From NCBI GenBank assembly GCA_035506135.1, contig DATJPY010000095.1, positions 1 through 64,000 on the forward strand: 64,000 nt of DNA, in the 5' to 3' direction. The stretch's first letter is position 1; each line of letters opens with the position of its first letter. The position numbers and the translations under genes are program-made. This stretch comes from DATJPY01 sp035506135. Lineage in GTDB: Bacteria > Myxococcota_A > UBA9160 > PR03. Below the pieces are notes generated by a model. That model made no database searches. It was given only the letters and a program-made list of their open reading frames with translations, and was not told the DNA's origin. Positions 50,381 to 57,826 of the stretch are shown piece after piece.

Positions 50381-52849
50381 ATGGATCAGCCGGGCACGAG
50401 CCTCGCCGGGGCGGCGCGCCCGTCACCGGATGGGGACGCGTTCGCCGACGCGGTCCAGCGCCACGTGCGCTACCTGCTCGGCAAGCGCTGGCAGGACGCA
50501 TCGCCGCGCGACCTGCTGGTGGCGATCGCGCTCACGTGCCGCGAGCTGATCGTCGACCGCATGTTCGAGACCGAGCGCCGCTATCGGGACGCCGACGCCA
50601 AGCGCGTCTACTACCTCTCGGTCGAGTTCCTGATCGGTCGCTCGCTCGAGAGCACGCTGCAGAACCTCGGCATCCTGGAGGCCGTCGAGCGCGCGCTCGA
50701 GGCTCGCGGCGTGGACTGGGACGCGGTCGTCGAGGCGGAGCCCGACGCCGCGCTCGGCAACGGCGGCCTCGGCCGCCTCGCCGCGTGCTACCTCGACTCG
50801 CTCGCCTCGCTCGACATGCCCGGCTTCGGCTACGGCATCAACTACGACTACGGGCTGTTCCGCCAGGCGATCGAGAACGGCCAGCAGCGCGAGTATCCGG
50901 AGGGCTGGCGCCGCCCCGGCGACGCCTGGCTGATCGAGCGCCCCGAGCGGGCCTGCTGGGTGCCGGTGTACGGCCGCGCGGGGCGCCGTCCGAAGGAGGG
51001 CGAGCCGGCGGACTGGCACGACTGGCGGGTCGTCGTCGGCGTTCCCTACGACATGCCGGTGGTTGGCTGGGGCGGGCGCTCGGTGAACCGGCTGCGGCTC
51101 TTCTCGGCGCGATCGCCCGACGAGTTCGACATCGAGATCTTCAACCGCGGCGACTACGTGCGCGCCTTCGAGCGCAAGCTGGCCAGCGAGCGCATCTCCA
51201 ACGTGCTCTATCCCTCGGACTCGAGCGAGCACGGCAAGGAGCTGCGGCTGCTGCAGGAGTACTTCTTCGTCGCCTGCGCCCTGCGCGACATCCTGTTCCA
51301 GTACCTCGAGACGCGCTCGAGCTTCGACGAGCTGCCCGAGAAGGTGGCGATCCAGCTCAACGACACGCACCCGGCGCTGGCCGTCGCCGAGTGGACGCGG
51401 CTCCTGGTCGACGAGCACGGGCTCTCGCTCGACCGCGCGCTCGAGCTCGCGCGCGGCACCTTCGCCTACACCAACCACACGTTGATGCCCGAGGCGCTCG
51501 AGCGCTGGCCGCGAGCGCTCCTCGCCCGGGTCGTGCCGCGCCATCTGCAGATCATCGAGGAGATCAACGCGCGCCTCCTGGCCGAGGTGGAGACGCGCTG
51601 GCCGGGTGACGTCGACCGCCTGCGCCGCATGTCGATCATCGACGAGGACCCGCACAAGCACGTGCGCATGGCGCATCTGGCGATCGCGGGGAGCCACGCG
51701 GTGAACGGCGTCTCGAAGCTGCACTCGGAGCTGGTCAAGGCGCGGCTGGTGCCCGACTTCGCCGAGCTGTGGCCGGCCAAGTTCTGCAACGTCACCAACG
51801 GCGTCACGCCTCGGCGCTGGCTGCTCAAGGCCAACCCGAAGCTGGCCGACGCCATCGCGTCGCGCATCGGCTGGGACTTCGCGCGCGACCTCGAGGCGCT
51901 GCGCGCGCTCGAGCCGGCGGCCGACGACCCCGAGTTCCGCGCCCGCTTCCGCGACGTGAAGCGCGCCAACAAGGAGCGCCTGTCCCGCGTCGTCTCCCGC
52001 ACCGCGGGCGTGCGGCTCGACCCGAACGCGCTGTTCGACGTCCAGGTGAAGCGGATCCACGAGTACAAGCGCCAGCTCCTCGCCGCGCTGCACGCGATCC
52101 ACCTCTATCTCGGGATCGCGGAGGAGGGCCGCGTGCTCGAGGTGCCGCGTGCGTGTCTCTTCGCCGGCAAGGCCGCGCCCGAGTACTTCATGGCGAAGCT
52201 CATGATCCGGCTGCTCTCGAACGTCGCCGCCGTCGTGAACGCCGACCCCCGCGCGCGCGACCAGCTCCGGGTCGCCTTCATCCCCGACTACCGCGTGTCC
52301 CTGGCCGAGCGGATCATCCCGGCGGCGGACGTCTCCGAGCAGATCTCGACCGCGGGCACCGAGGCGTCCGGGACCGGCAACATGAAGCTCGCGCTCAACG
52401 GCGCGCTCACCGTCGGGACGCTCGACGGCGCGAACATCGAGATCCGCGAGGCCGTCGGGCCCGAGAACATCTACATCTTCGGGCTGCGCACCGAGGAGAT
52501 CGCCGATCTGCGCGCGCGCGGCGCCTACGACCCGCGCGAGCGCTACCAGTCGAGCCCCGCGATCCGGCGCGTGCTCGACGAGCTGGGCGGCGAGCGCTTC
52601 GCGGGGGGAGAGGCCGGGGTCTTCCGCCCGATCCTCGAGAACCTGCTCGACCACGGCGACCCCTACTTCGTCCTCGCCGACTTCGAGAGCTACGCCGCCA
52701 CGCAGCGCCAGGTCGAGAGCGACTACCGGTCGGCCGACGAATGGTCCCGGCGCGCGGTGCTGAACGTGGCGCGCATGGGTGCCTTCTCCTCCGACCGCGC
52801 GGTGCGCGAATACGCGGCCGGGATCTGGGGCCTCGCGCAAGTCCCTTGA
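50381..52849 (+). CDS. glgP: Glycogen/maltodextrin phosphorylase
   Basis: An 822-residue PLP-dependent GT35 phosphorylase releasing glucose-1-phosphate from alpha-glucans. The PLP lysine is Lys669 within GTGNMKLALNGALTVGTLDG. Also seen are YYLSVEFLIGRSLESTLQNL, NGGLGRLAACYLDSLASLD, YGINYDYGLFRQAIENGQQ and VKRIHEYKRQLL. A GGAGGG ribosome site precedes the ATG. It is last in the glg operon, 28 bp after malQ. With GlgC, GlgA and GlgX the set lacks only a branching enzyme (GlgB), which must be encoded elsewhere. Confidence 0.95.
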   Translation: MDQPGTSLAGAARPSPDGDAFADAVQRHVRYLLGKRWQDASPRDLLVAIALTCRELIVDRMFETERRYRDADAKRVYYLSVEFLIGRSLESTLQNLGILEAVERALEARGVDWDAVVEAEPDAALGNGGLGRLAACYLDSLASLDMPGFGYGINYDYGLFRQAIENGQQREYPEGWRRPGDAWLIERPERACWVPVYGRAGRRPKEGEPADWHDWRVVVGVPYDMPVVGWGGRSVNRLRLFSARSPDEFDIEIFNRGDYVRAFERKLASERISNVLYPSDSSEHGKELRLLQEYFFVACALRDILFQYLETRSSFDELPEKVAIQLNDTHPALAVAEWTRLLVDEHGLSLDRALELARGTFAYTNHTLMPEALERWPRALLARVVPRHLQIIEEINARLLAEVETRWPGDVDRLRRMSIIDEDPHKHVRMAHLAIAGSHAVNGVSKLHSELVKARLVPDFAELWPAKFCNVTNGVTPRRWLLKANPKLADAIASRIGWDFARDLEALRALEPAADDPEFRARFRDVKRANKERLSRVVSRTAGVRLDPNALFDVQVKRIHEYKRQLLAALHAIHLYLGIAEEGRVLEVPRACLFAGKAAPEYFMAKLMIRLLSNVAAVVNADPRARDQLRVAFIPDYRVSLAERIIPAADVSEQISTAGTEASGTGNMKLALNGALTVGTLDGANIEIREAVGPENIYIFGLRTEEIADLRARGAYDPRERYQSSPAIRRVLDELGGERFAGGEAGVFRPILENLLDHGDPYFVLADFESYAATQRQVESDYRSADEWSRRAVLNVARMGAFSSDRAVREYAAGIWGLAQVP

Positions 52850-52860
52850 GGGCCCTTCGC

Positions 52861-52873
52861 CTTCCGGGGGAAG
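52861..52873 (+). terminator. Short hairpin after glgP
   Basis: CTTCC/GGAAG with a GGG loop, 11 bp after the glgP stop. It is weak and has no T-run, but its position fits the end of the glycogen operon. Confidence 0.3.
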
Positions 52874-52922
52874 ACGTCTCGAGGGCGCCGCGCTCACGGG
52901 CTGGCGCGGGTGAATCGGCGGC

Positions 52923-52928
52923 TATAAT
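52923..52928 (+). promoter_or_regulatory. Consensus -10 box upstream of the SurA/DsbA-like gene
   Basis: A perfect TATAAT, rare in this GC-rich sequence, 85 bp before the ATG at 53014. The expected -35 position (GGCTGG) is poor, so an extended or activated promoter would be needed. Confidence 0.4.
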
Positions 52929-53013
52929 CCCGCGTCCCTCGACCGGCCGCAGAGCGGCCGCCGCTGCGGCGCGTCGGCCGCGGCTCCCGTCGACCTCTAT
53001 CCAGGAGTCATGC

Positions 53014-54384
53014 ATGCACCGTTCGAGAAGCCTCGCGCGCTGGGCCCTCCTGCTCGGCGTTCCCGCCGCCCTCGCCTGCAAGCAGCCGTCCTCCACCTCG
53101 GGGCCGAGCGCCGCGGCGCCGGCCGTCGGCCCGGGCGCCGACGCGGTGGCCGGCAAGGTGGAGGGCAAGCCGCTGACGGTGGGCGAGCTGGACGCCTGGA
53201 TCCAGGAGCAGCTCTTCAAGCAGGCCACGCGCGACCGCAATCCCACCAAGACCTACGAGCTGCGCAGCCGGGCCCTCGATCAGATGGCCGCCGAGCGCGC
53301 GCTCGACGCGGCGGCGGCGAAGGCCGGCAAGGACCGCGAGACGCTGCTCAAGGACGAGCTCGAGAAGCGCGTCGCGCTGACCGACGAGGACGTGCAGAAG
53401 TTCTACGAGGCGCACAAGGACCGGTACGGCACGCGCACGCTGGAGCAGGTGGCGGCCATGATCCGCACCCAGCTCAAGGGCCAGAAGCAGCAGCAGGCGA
53501 TGCAGGAGTACATCGAGTCGCTGCGCAAGGAGAGCGGCTTCGAGAACGACCTGAAGGCGCCGCGCTACGAGGTCGCGAGCGGCGGCACCGCGACGGGACC
53601 GGCCGACGCCCCGATCACCGTCGTCGAGTTCAGCGACTTCGAGTGCCCGTTCTGCAAGCGGGCCGACCCGGTCGTGCGCCAGATGCTCGAGCGCTATCCG
53701 ACCCAGGTGCGCTTCATCTACCGCGACTTCCCGCTCGACCACATCCACCAGAAGGCGCGCGGAGCGGCCGAGGCGGCGCGCTGCGCCGGCGAGCAGGGCA
53801 AGTACTGGGAGTTCCACCACCTGCTGTTCGACAAGTCGCCCGCGCTGACGCCGGAGGACCTGAAGAGCTACGCCAAGCAGCTCGGGCTCGACGAGGCGAA
53901 GTTCGACCAGTGCGTCGCGCAGCACGGCGGCAAGGACCTGATCGAGGCCGACATCAAGGCGGGCGAGGAGGCGGGTGTCCAGGGGACGCCGGCATTCTTC
54001 GTCAACGGCCTGCCGGTCGCCGGCGTGCGCTCGGGCGAGGAGATCGCGAAGGTGATCGATGACGAGCTCGCCAAGAAGGGGCTCCCGGTTCCGCCGAAGC
54101 CGGTGCAGCAGGTGGCCGCGCCGGCGGTGCCGCCCGGGCCGGGGGCTGCGATGATGCCCGTCCCGGTGGCTCCGCTGGGTGCGCCGGGTCAGCCCGCGGG
54201 CGCTCCGCCCGTGCCGGGGGCGCCGGCGGGCGCTCCTCCCGCAGCGGCTCCGCCGGCTGCCTCGCCGCCTGCGGCCGCGGCGACCCCGCCGCCGGCAGCC
54301 GCGAAGCCGGCTCCCGCTCCGGCGGCGGCGCCGGTCGCTCCGGCCCCCGCTCCTGCGAAGCCGGTTCCGGGAGCGGGTCGCTAG
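53014..54384 (+). CDS. Exported SurA-like/DsbA-like fusion with Pro/Ala-rich tail
   Basis: A 456-residue envelope protein. Residues 1-22 form a signal peptide ending ALAC, a possible though non-canonical lipobox. Residues about 45-185 resemble the SurA/PpiC N-terminal chaperone region (AGKVEGKPLTVGELDAW, then DEDVQKFYEAHKDRYG). Residues about 190-360 are a DsbA/thioredoxin-like domain with active site FSDFECPFCKRADPV, the CPFC pair found in DsbA/DsbG-like oxidoreductases, and the cis-Pro segment GVQGTPAFFVNG. The last 95 residues are almost only Pro, Ala and Gly, probably a cell-wall or periplasm-spanning linker. The AGGAG ribosome site fits the 53014 start; a nearer ATG at 53010 is out of frame. 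Confidence 0.85.
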   Translation: MHRSRSLARWALLLGVPAALACKQPSSTSGPSAAAPAVGPGADAVAGKVEGKPLTVGELDAWIQEQLFKQATRDRNPTKTYELRSRALDQMAAERALDAAAAKAGKDRETLLKDELEKRVALTDEDVQKFYEAHKDRYGTRTLEQVAAMIRTQLKGQKQQQAMQEYIESLRKESGFENDLKAPRYEVASGGTATGPADAPITVVEFSDFECPFCKRADPVVRQMLERYPTQVRFIYRDFPLDHIHQKARGAAEAARCAGEQGKYWEFHHLLFDKSPALTPEDLKSYAKQLGLDEAKFDQCVAQHGGKDLIEADIKAGEEAGVQGTPAFFVNGLPVAGVRSGEEIAKVIDDELAKKGLPVPPKPVQQVAAPAVPPGPGAAMMPVPVAPLGAPGQPAGAPPVPGAPAGAPPAAAPPAASPPAAAATPPPAAAKPAPAPAAAPVAPAPAPAKPVPGAGR

Positions 54385-54398
54385 CCGACGGGACGAGG

Positions 54399-55620
54399 CT
54401 AGAACGACAGCCGCAGCGAGATGCCGTAGAGGCTCGCGGTGAAGTCGCGGTCGACGTGGCCGAGGAAGAGCGCGCTCGGGTCGGAGAGCGGCTCGAGGTG
54501 GCGCTGCGCGAAGTCCTGCACCGACGAGTTCTCGTAGCGATGGAAGATGCGCAGCGAAAGGTGCTCGGTCAGCGTCAGGATCACGCTCGTCGTCAGCACG
54601 TGGTCGGTGTAGCGCTGCGGGGCGAAGTGGCTCCCCGCCGCGGCGGGCGGCACGCCCGTGCCCAGCGCGTCGGGCGAGGCGAACTCGTAATCGATCTCCT
54701 CGCGGCTCGAGAGGAACGTGTAGTCGCTCTGGAGCGTGATGCGCGAGGTCGCCTTCCAGCGGACGCCGACACCGGCGCTGTGGACGCGCTCGTCGGAGCC
54801 GAGCTGCCAGGCGAGCGACAGCGGGAAGACGGGACCGCCCGCCTGGGGATCGTTCGACAGCGCGGATGAGTCGTTGATGGTGGCCTGATGGTGGGAGCGC
54901 GCCTCGAATCCGTACCAGACGTACGCGCTGGTGCGCGGCGAGGGCTGCCAGCTCCACTCGACCTTGGCGTTCCACGCGGTGGCGTCGCGCAGGCCGTAGT
55001 CGTCGCCGCGGTAGCTGCCGACGAGCGAGAGATCCATGTCCTCGCCGAGCAAAAAGTTGAGCCGCAGGTCGGCCTTGTTCTCCGGGAGCCGGGAGCCGCG
55101 CCGTCATCCAGGCGAGGTTGCGGCTGGTAGGCGAGACGCGCGCGCGGACGCCGCGCGTCTGGCGCCGCTCGCGGTCGGTCTCCTCGCGCTCCACGACGGC
55201 GCCGAGCACGGTCTTGCCGCGCACGCTCCAGTCCGCCGTCAGCTGCCCGAGCGACGTGCGATAGCTGGTCGGCAGGCTGCGGTAGCGGAAGTCCTCGTAG
55301 AGCGGCTGTCCCGGCACGAAGATGCGGCGCTCGGGGCCGGCCGACTCGAGCGCGCCGTCCTCGGCGATGTAGCCGATCTCGCCGGTCCCGTTCGGTCCCG
55401 CGATCGGGTTCACTGCGGTGTATCGGGTCCGATCGTCGTTCGGATGGCAGCCGCGGCAGGTGTTCGCGCCGACGTAGGTCGCTCCCGCCGGCGGCTCGGC
55501 CGCCGGAGGTGCGGGAGCGGGCGGCGCGGCGCGCGTCGACACCGCGGCGAGGGCGACCACGAGCGACGCGATTGCGATCGCGCGAGCTCCGCGGCGCTCC
55601 GACCGACTCGTGCGTTGCAC
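54399..55620 (-). pseudogene. Frame-broken gene: haem-motif secreted protein joined to MtrB/PioB-like outer-membrane barrel
   Basis: From a GTG at 55620 the frame encodes a signal peptide (AIAIASLVVALAAVSTRA), a multihaem-cytochrome-like YVGANTCRGCHPNDDRTRY with one CxxCH, then beta-strand sequence (PTSYRTSLGQLTADWSVRG) to RNLAWMTARLPAPGE. At about 55085-55105 the barrel sequence continues in the +1 frame (ENKADLRLNFLLGED) to the stop at 54399, ending YGISLRLSF with a terminal Phe typical of outer-membrane barrels. One base too many, in a GGCTCCC repeat, explains it. The whole is about 407 residues against about 700 for MtrB/PioB. It may be a real pseudogene, a sequencing error or programmed frameshifting. 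Confidence 0.65.
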
Positions 55621-55633
55621 GCACGCCCCCTGC

Positions 55634-55650
55634 GAGGCGCACTGCGCCTC
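55634..55650 (-). terminator. Inverted repeat between the radical SAM gene and the barrel gene
   Basis: GAGGCGC (55634-55640) and GCGCCTC (55644-55650) flank an ACT loop. It lies 53 bp after the radical SAM stop and 14 bp before the GTG at 55620, so it could end the former transcript or occlude translation of the latter. Confidence 0.35.
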
Positions 55651-55702
55651 CCCAGGCAGTACGTCGGGCGCGCGCGTTCGGCTTCTGGCTCCGGAGCGCG
55701 GA

Positions 55703-56764
55703 TCAGAAGAGACCGAGCTGCGGCGAGGCCGCGGCCGGGCGGCGGAAGCGGGCCGCGGAGAGGACCGGTCCCTTCGCGGCGAGGCCGGCGCGGCGACAGC
55801 CGAGCTCGAAGAGCCGTGCGATCTGCTCGGCGAAGGGTCCCTCACCGCGCTGCCGCGTCGCGAAGCGGGAGTCGTACAGGCGCCCGCCGCGGAGCGCGGA
55901 GATCCGATTCAGCACCTTGGCGCGGCGCTCGGGGAACTCCCGCGCGAGCCACTCGGCGAAGAGCTCCTTCACCGCGTGGGGGAGCCGCAGCACGACGAAG
56001 CCGGCGTATCCCGCCCCGGCGCCGCACGCCGCCGCGAGGATCGCAGGCAGCTCGTGGTCGGTGAGCCCCGGCACGATCGGCGCCACCAGGACGCCGACCG
56101 GGACGCGCGCATCGGCGAGCCTCGCGATCGCCTCGAGCCGCAGCTCCGGTCGCGACGCGCGCGGCTCCATCGCGCGCGCGAGCGCGGAGTCGAGCGTCGT
56201 CACCGAGACGGAGACCGAGGCGCACTCGTCGCGCGCCAGCTCGGCGAGCAGGTCGGCGTCGCGCGCCACGAGCCGGTTCTTGGTGATGATCGTCACCGGA
56301 TTCCGGAACTCGAGCAGCACCTCGAGGCATCGACGCGTCAGCTCGAGGCGGCGCTCGATCGGCTGATAGGGATCGGTGACGCCGGAGAGCGCGATCACCT
56401 GCGGCTTCCAGCGCGGGGAGGAGAGCTCGTCGCGCAGCAGCTCGGGAGCGCGCTCCTTCACCAGGATCCGCGTCTCGAAGTCGAGACCGGCCGAGAGCCC
56501 GAGGTACTCGTGGGTCGGGCGGGCGTAACAATAGGTGCAGCCATGCTCGCAGCCGCGATACGGGTTGATGCTGGCGTCGAAGCCGACGTCGGGGCTCTGG
56601 TTCGTGGCGATCAGCGACCGGGACGGGTCGCGCAGGAAGAGCGTGCGCGGCGCGGGCCGCTCGTCGTCGTCCGGGTCGGGGAGGGCGTCGGGGTCCGGCT
56701 CGTAGCGGAGCGTCTCGAAGCGGTTCGGCGGATCGAAGCCGGCCCCCCGGCCCTTGGTCGCCAT
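55703..56764 (-). CDS. PA0069-family radical SAM protein
   Basis: A 353-residue radical SAM protein of the PA0069/SplB-like group, function not established. The cluster motif CxxxCxxC is in NPYRGCEHGCTYCYARPTHE. Other conserved parts are GRGAGFDPPNRFE at the N-terminus, the FLRDPSRSLIATNQSPDVGF region, ALSGVTDPYQPIERRLELTR and VTIITKNRLVARD. The C-terminal tail ending PQLGLF is also typical. The start ATG at 56764 gives the family's MATKGRGAG opening. It follows the quinone oxidoreductase gene by 23 bp. Confidence 0.9.
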   Translation of the reverse strand: MATKGRGAGFDPPNRFETLRYEPDPDALPDPDDDERPAPRTLFLRDPSRSLIATNQSPDVGFDASINPYRGCEHGCTYCYARPTHEYLGLSAGLDFETRILVKERAPELLRDELSSPRWKPQVIALSGVTDPYQPIERRLELTRRCLEVLLEFRNPVTIITKNRLVARDADLLAELARDECASVSVSVTTLDSALARAMEPRASRPELRLEAIARLADARVPVGVLVAPIVPGLTDHELPAILAAACGAGAGYAGFVVLRLPHAVKELFAEWLAREFPERRAKVLNRISALRGGRLYDSRFATRQRGEGPFAEQIARLFELGCRRAGLAAKGPVLSAARFRRPAAASPQLGLF

Positions 56765-56787
56765 GGCGAAATTAGAGCGAAAGTCGA

Positions 56788-57810
56788 TCAGGGAAGCAAC
56801 AGCACCTTCCCGAGGTTCTTCCGGTCCTGGATGTAGTGGTGCGCCTCGGCCGCCCGGTCGAACGGGAAGCTCGCGGCGATCGCCGGGCGGATCGCGCCCG
56901 CGCGGTAGTAGCCGAGCAGCGCCTCCATCCAGCCCGCAACCCGCTCCGTCTCGCCCCACAGGTGGCCGAGGTTCACGCCGAAGACGCCCTTGTTCTGGTT
57001 CATCAGCGCGATCGGAGTGAACTGCAGCCAGGGCATCGCGACGGCGGCGCGCAGCAGATCGCGGCGGCGGCCGCGCTTGCCGGTGGCGGCGGCCGACACG
57101 CCGAACATCCCGAGGCGGCCGGTGGCCGCGAGCGCGCGGTAGCTCTTCTTGAACGACGCGCCGCCCACCGCGTCGAGCACCAGCTCGACGCCGCGGCCCT
57201 CGGTGATCTCGCGCACGCGGACCTCGAAGTCCTCGGTGCGGTAGTCGATGCAGTGCTCGACGCCGAGCTTGCGCAGCGCGTCGTGCTTGGCCGCCGACGC
57301 GGTCCCGATCACGCGCGCACCGATGCGGCGTGCGAGCTGGATGGCCGCGATGCCGACGCCGCCTCCCGCCGAGTGGATCAGCACGGTGTCGCCTGCCCGC
57401 AGCCCGCCCATCACCTCGACGAGCTGGTAGGCGGTCAGGTAGTTGACCGGGAGCGCGGCGCCCTCCTCGGCGCTCATTCCGTCGGGGCGCGTGAACACCT
57501 GGCGCTCGGGCGCGCAGACCACGTCGCTGTAGCCGCCGAAGCGGGTCAGCGCGAGCACGGGCCGGCCGACCCAGTCGGGGTACACACCGCGCCCGGCCGC
57601 GTCGATCGTGCCGGCGACCTCGTATCCGACGACGACCGGCAGCGGCGGCAGGTCGGGGTACAGGCCCATGCGTCCCATCACGTCGGCGAAGTTCACGCCG
57701 GCGGCCTGGACGCGGATGCGGACCTCGCCCTCGCCCGGGGTCGGGTCGCGCGCCTCGCGCAGCTCGAGCACCTCGGGCGCTCCGGATCGCGGAATCCAGA
57801 TCTGGCGCAT
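56788..57810 (-). CDS. Zinc-independent quinone oxidoreductase-like MDR protein
   Basis: A 340-residue medium-chain dehydrogenase/reductase in the quinone oxidoreductase/VAT1-like group. GVNFADVMGRMGLYPDLPP and VVGYEVAGTIDAAGRGVYPDW are characteristic. The NADPH fold is VLIHSAGGGVGIAAIQLARR. There is no Cys-rich structural zinc loop and no catalytic zinc Cys in the ADH position, so zinc is not expected. It probably reduces quinones or alpha,beta-unsaturated carbonyls. It lies 16 bp after the aminopeptidase gene. Confidence 0.87.
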   Translation of the reverse strand: MRQIWIPRSGAPEVLELREARDPTPGEGEVRIRVQAAGVNFADVMGRMGLYPDLPPLPVVVGYEVAGTIDAAGRGVYPDWVGRPVLALTRFGGYSDVVCAPERQVFTRPDGMSAEEGAALPVNYLTAYQLVEVMGGLRAGDTVLIHSAGGGVGIAAIQLARRIGARVIGTASAAKHDALRKLGVEHCIDYRTEDFEVRVREITEGRGVELVLDAVGGASFKKSYRALAATGRLGMFGVSAAATGKRGRRRDLLRAAVAMPWLQFTPIALMNQNKGVFGVNLGHLWGETERVAGWMEALLGYYRAGAIRPAIAASFPFDRAAEAHHYIQDRKNLGKVLLLP

Positions 57811-57826
57811 GGGGCCTCCGAGCGGG

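Noticed and set aside
53010..54062. Alternative ATG at 53010 with a 350-codon frame
   Set aside because: It is out of frame with the signal peptide, SurA-like and DsbA-like sequences and is Arg-rich shadow.
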